A program made the translations under genes and the position numbers. Of a DNA stretch of 5,986 bases, positions 5,762 through 5,986 are shown piece after piece. The stretch spans positions 1-5,986 of the forward strand of contig JAFPTE010000239.1 in the NCBI GenBank assembly GCA_017400415.1, read 5' to 3'. Below the pieces are notes generated by a model that was given only the letters and a program-made list of their open reading frames with translations, was not told where the DNA came from and made no database searches. Every line of letters begins with the position of its first letter. Positions within the stretch are counted from its first letter, which is position 1. The DNA is from Oscillospiraceae bacterium (GTDB lineage: Bacteria > Bacillota > Clostridia > Oscillospirales > Oscillospiraceae).

Positions 5762-5986
5762 TCAGCCTTCGATAGCGATGTACTTCTTTTCAGGAAGCTG
5801 CGGTTTTGCTTCCTTCTTCGGAATCTGCAGCGTCAGAATACCGTGCTCCAGCTTGGCCTTGATATCCTCTTCCTTGATTTCCTCGCCCACATAGAAGCTG
5901 CGGCTCATGCTGCCGGCATAGCGCTCCTGGCGGATGATCTTACCGGACTTCTTGTCCTTCTCATCCTTGTCAAGGCCTTTCGCCGC
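5762..5986 (-). CDS. Small heat-shock protein, Hsp20/alpha-crystallin family (C-terminal part)
   Basis: Only the last 74 residues are in the window; the start lies beyond the right edge. Hsp20 proteins are ATP-independent cytoplasmic holdases that bind unfolding proteins and pass them to DnaK/ClpB-type machines. The visible part holds the second half of the alpha-crystallin domain: a charged Lys/Asp loop, ERYAGSMSRSFYVGEEI, then the family signature A-x-L-x-x-G-I-L-T-L-x-I-P-K (residues 44-57 of the visible piece). A short tail ends in IAIEG, where IAI fits the I-x-I/V motif that links subunits into oligomers. Full length is usually about 140-160 residues, so roughly half is seen. The stop at 5762-5764 is followed by a hairpin. 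Heat regulation cannot be judged because the promoter is outside the window. Confidence 0.92.
   Translation of the reverse strand, partial: AAKGLDKDEKDKKSGKIIRQERYAGSMSRSFYVGEEIKEEDIKAKLEHGILTLQIPKKEAKPQLPEKKYIAIEG

Noticed and set aside
1..5986. CRISPR array, tRNA, or mobile element
   Set aside because: No regularly spaced identical repeats with spacers, no cloverleaf-like sequence and no transposase or terminal inverted repeats were found by eye on either strand.

Overview
This window most likely comes from the chromosome of a GC-rich, gut-type member of the Clostridia, near Oscillospiraceae. That placement is inferred from several traits: a Gram-positive type signal peptide on a protein ending in S-layer homology (SLH) domains, an InlB-type B-repeat, a strong AAGGAGG ribosome binding site, sigma-A promoters, compact U-tailed terminators, and heavy use of GCC/ACC/GAC/GGC codons. 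No tRNA, rRNA, CRISPR array, transposase or phage gene is visible. The genus cannot be fixed from the sequence alone.

Layout, left to right. Bases 1-201 are an AT-rich regulatory region. It holds a good rightward promoter (134-163) and ribosome binding site for the first gene. It may also hold a leftward promoter for a gene just off the left edge, next to an 11-bp-spaced direct repeat. Bases 202-3303 (+) encode a 1033-residue secreted protein. It has a signal peptide, four alternating pairs of beta-sandwich-like modules (A-B x4), one InlB/Listeria-Bacteroides-type repeat and three C-terminal SLH domains, so it is a wall-anchored surface protein or adhesin. A 13-bp hairpin at 3316-3346 sits in a tight convergent junction and can terminate transcription from both sides. 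Bases 5420-3355 (-) are a two-component operon with a 4-base ATGA overlap. Its first gene encodes a seven-helix membrane histidine kinase of the LytS/His_kinase type. Its second encodes a receiver-domain response regulator with an OmpR/SARP-like winged-helix output. The operon has a perfect TTGACA-17-TATAAT promoter and starts at GTG. Bases 5421-5761 carry no convincing gene, but hold three hairpins, each best read as a minus-strand terminator. Bases 5762-5986 (-) are the C-terminal 74 residues of an Hsp20/alpha-crystallin small heat-shock protein whose start lies beyond the right edge.

How they may work together: the surface protein and the two-component operon converge on one terminator. 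The kinase looks like an envelope sensor and the neighbouring gene is an envelope protein, so local regulation of one by the other is possible but unproven. The Hsp20 gene looks functionally unrelated and is insulated from the operon by stacked terminators. I see no strong evidence of a wholly new system. The most worthwhile leads are the alternating module array, the kinase/SARP-like regulator pairing beside a surface gene, the 11-bp direct repeat, and the hairpin-rich spacer with a tiny cationic reading frame.
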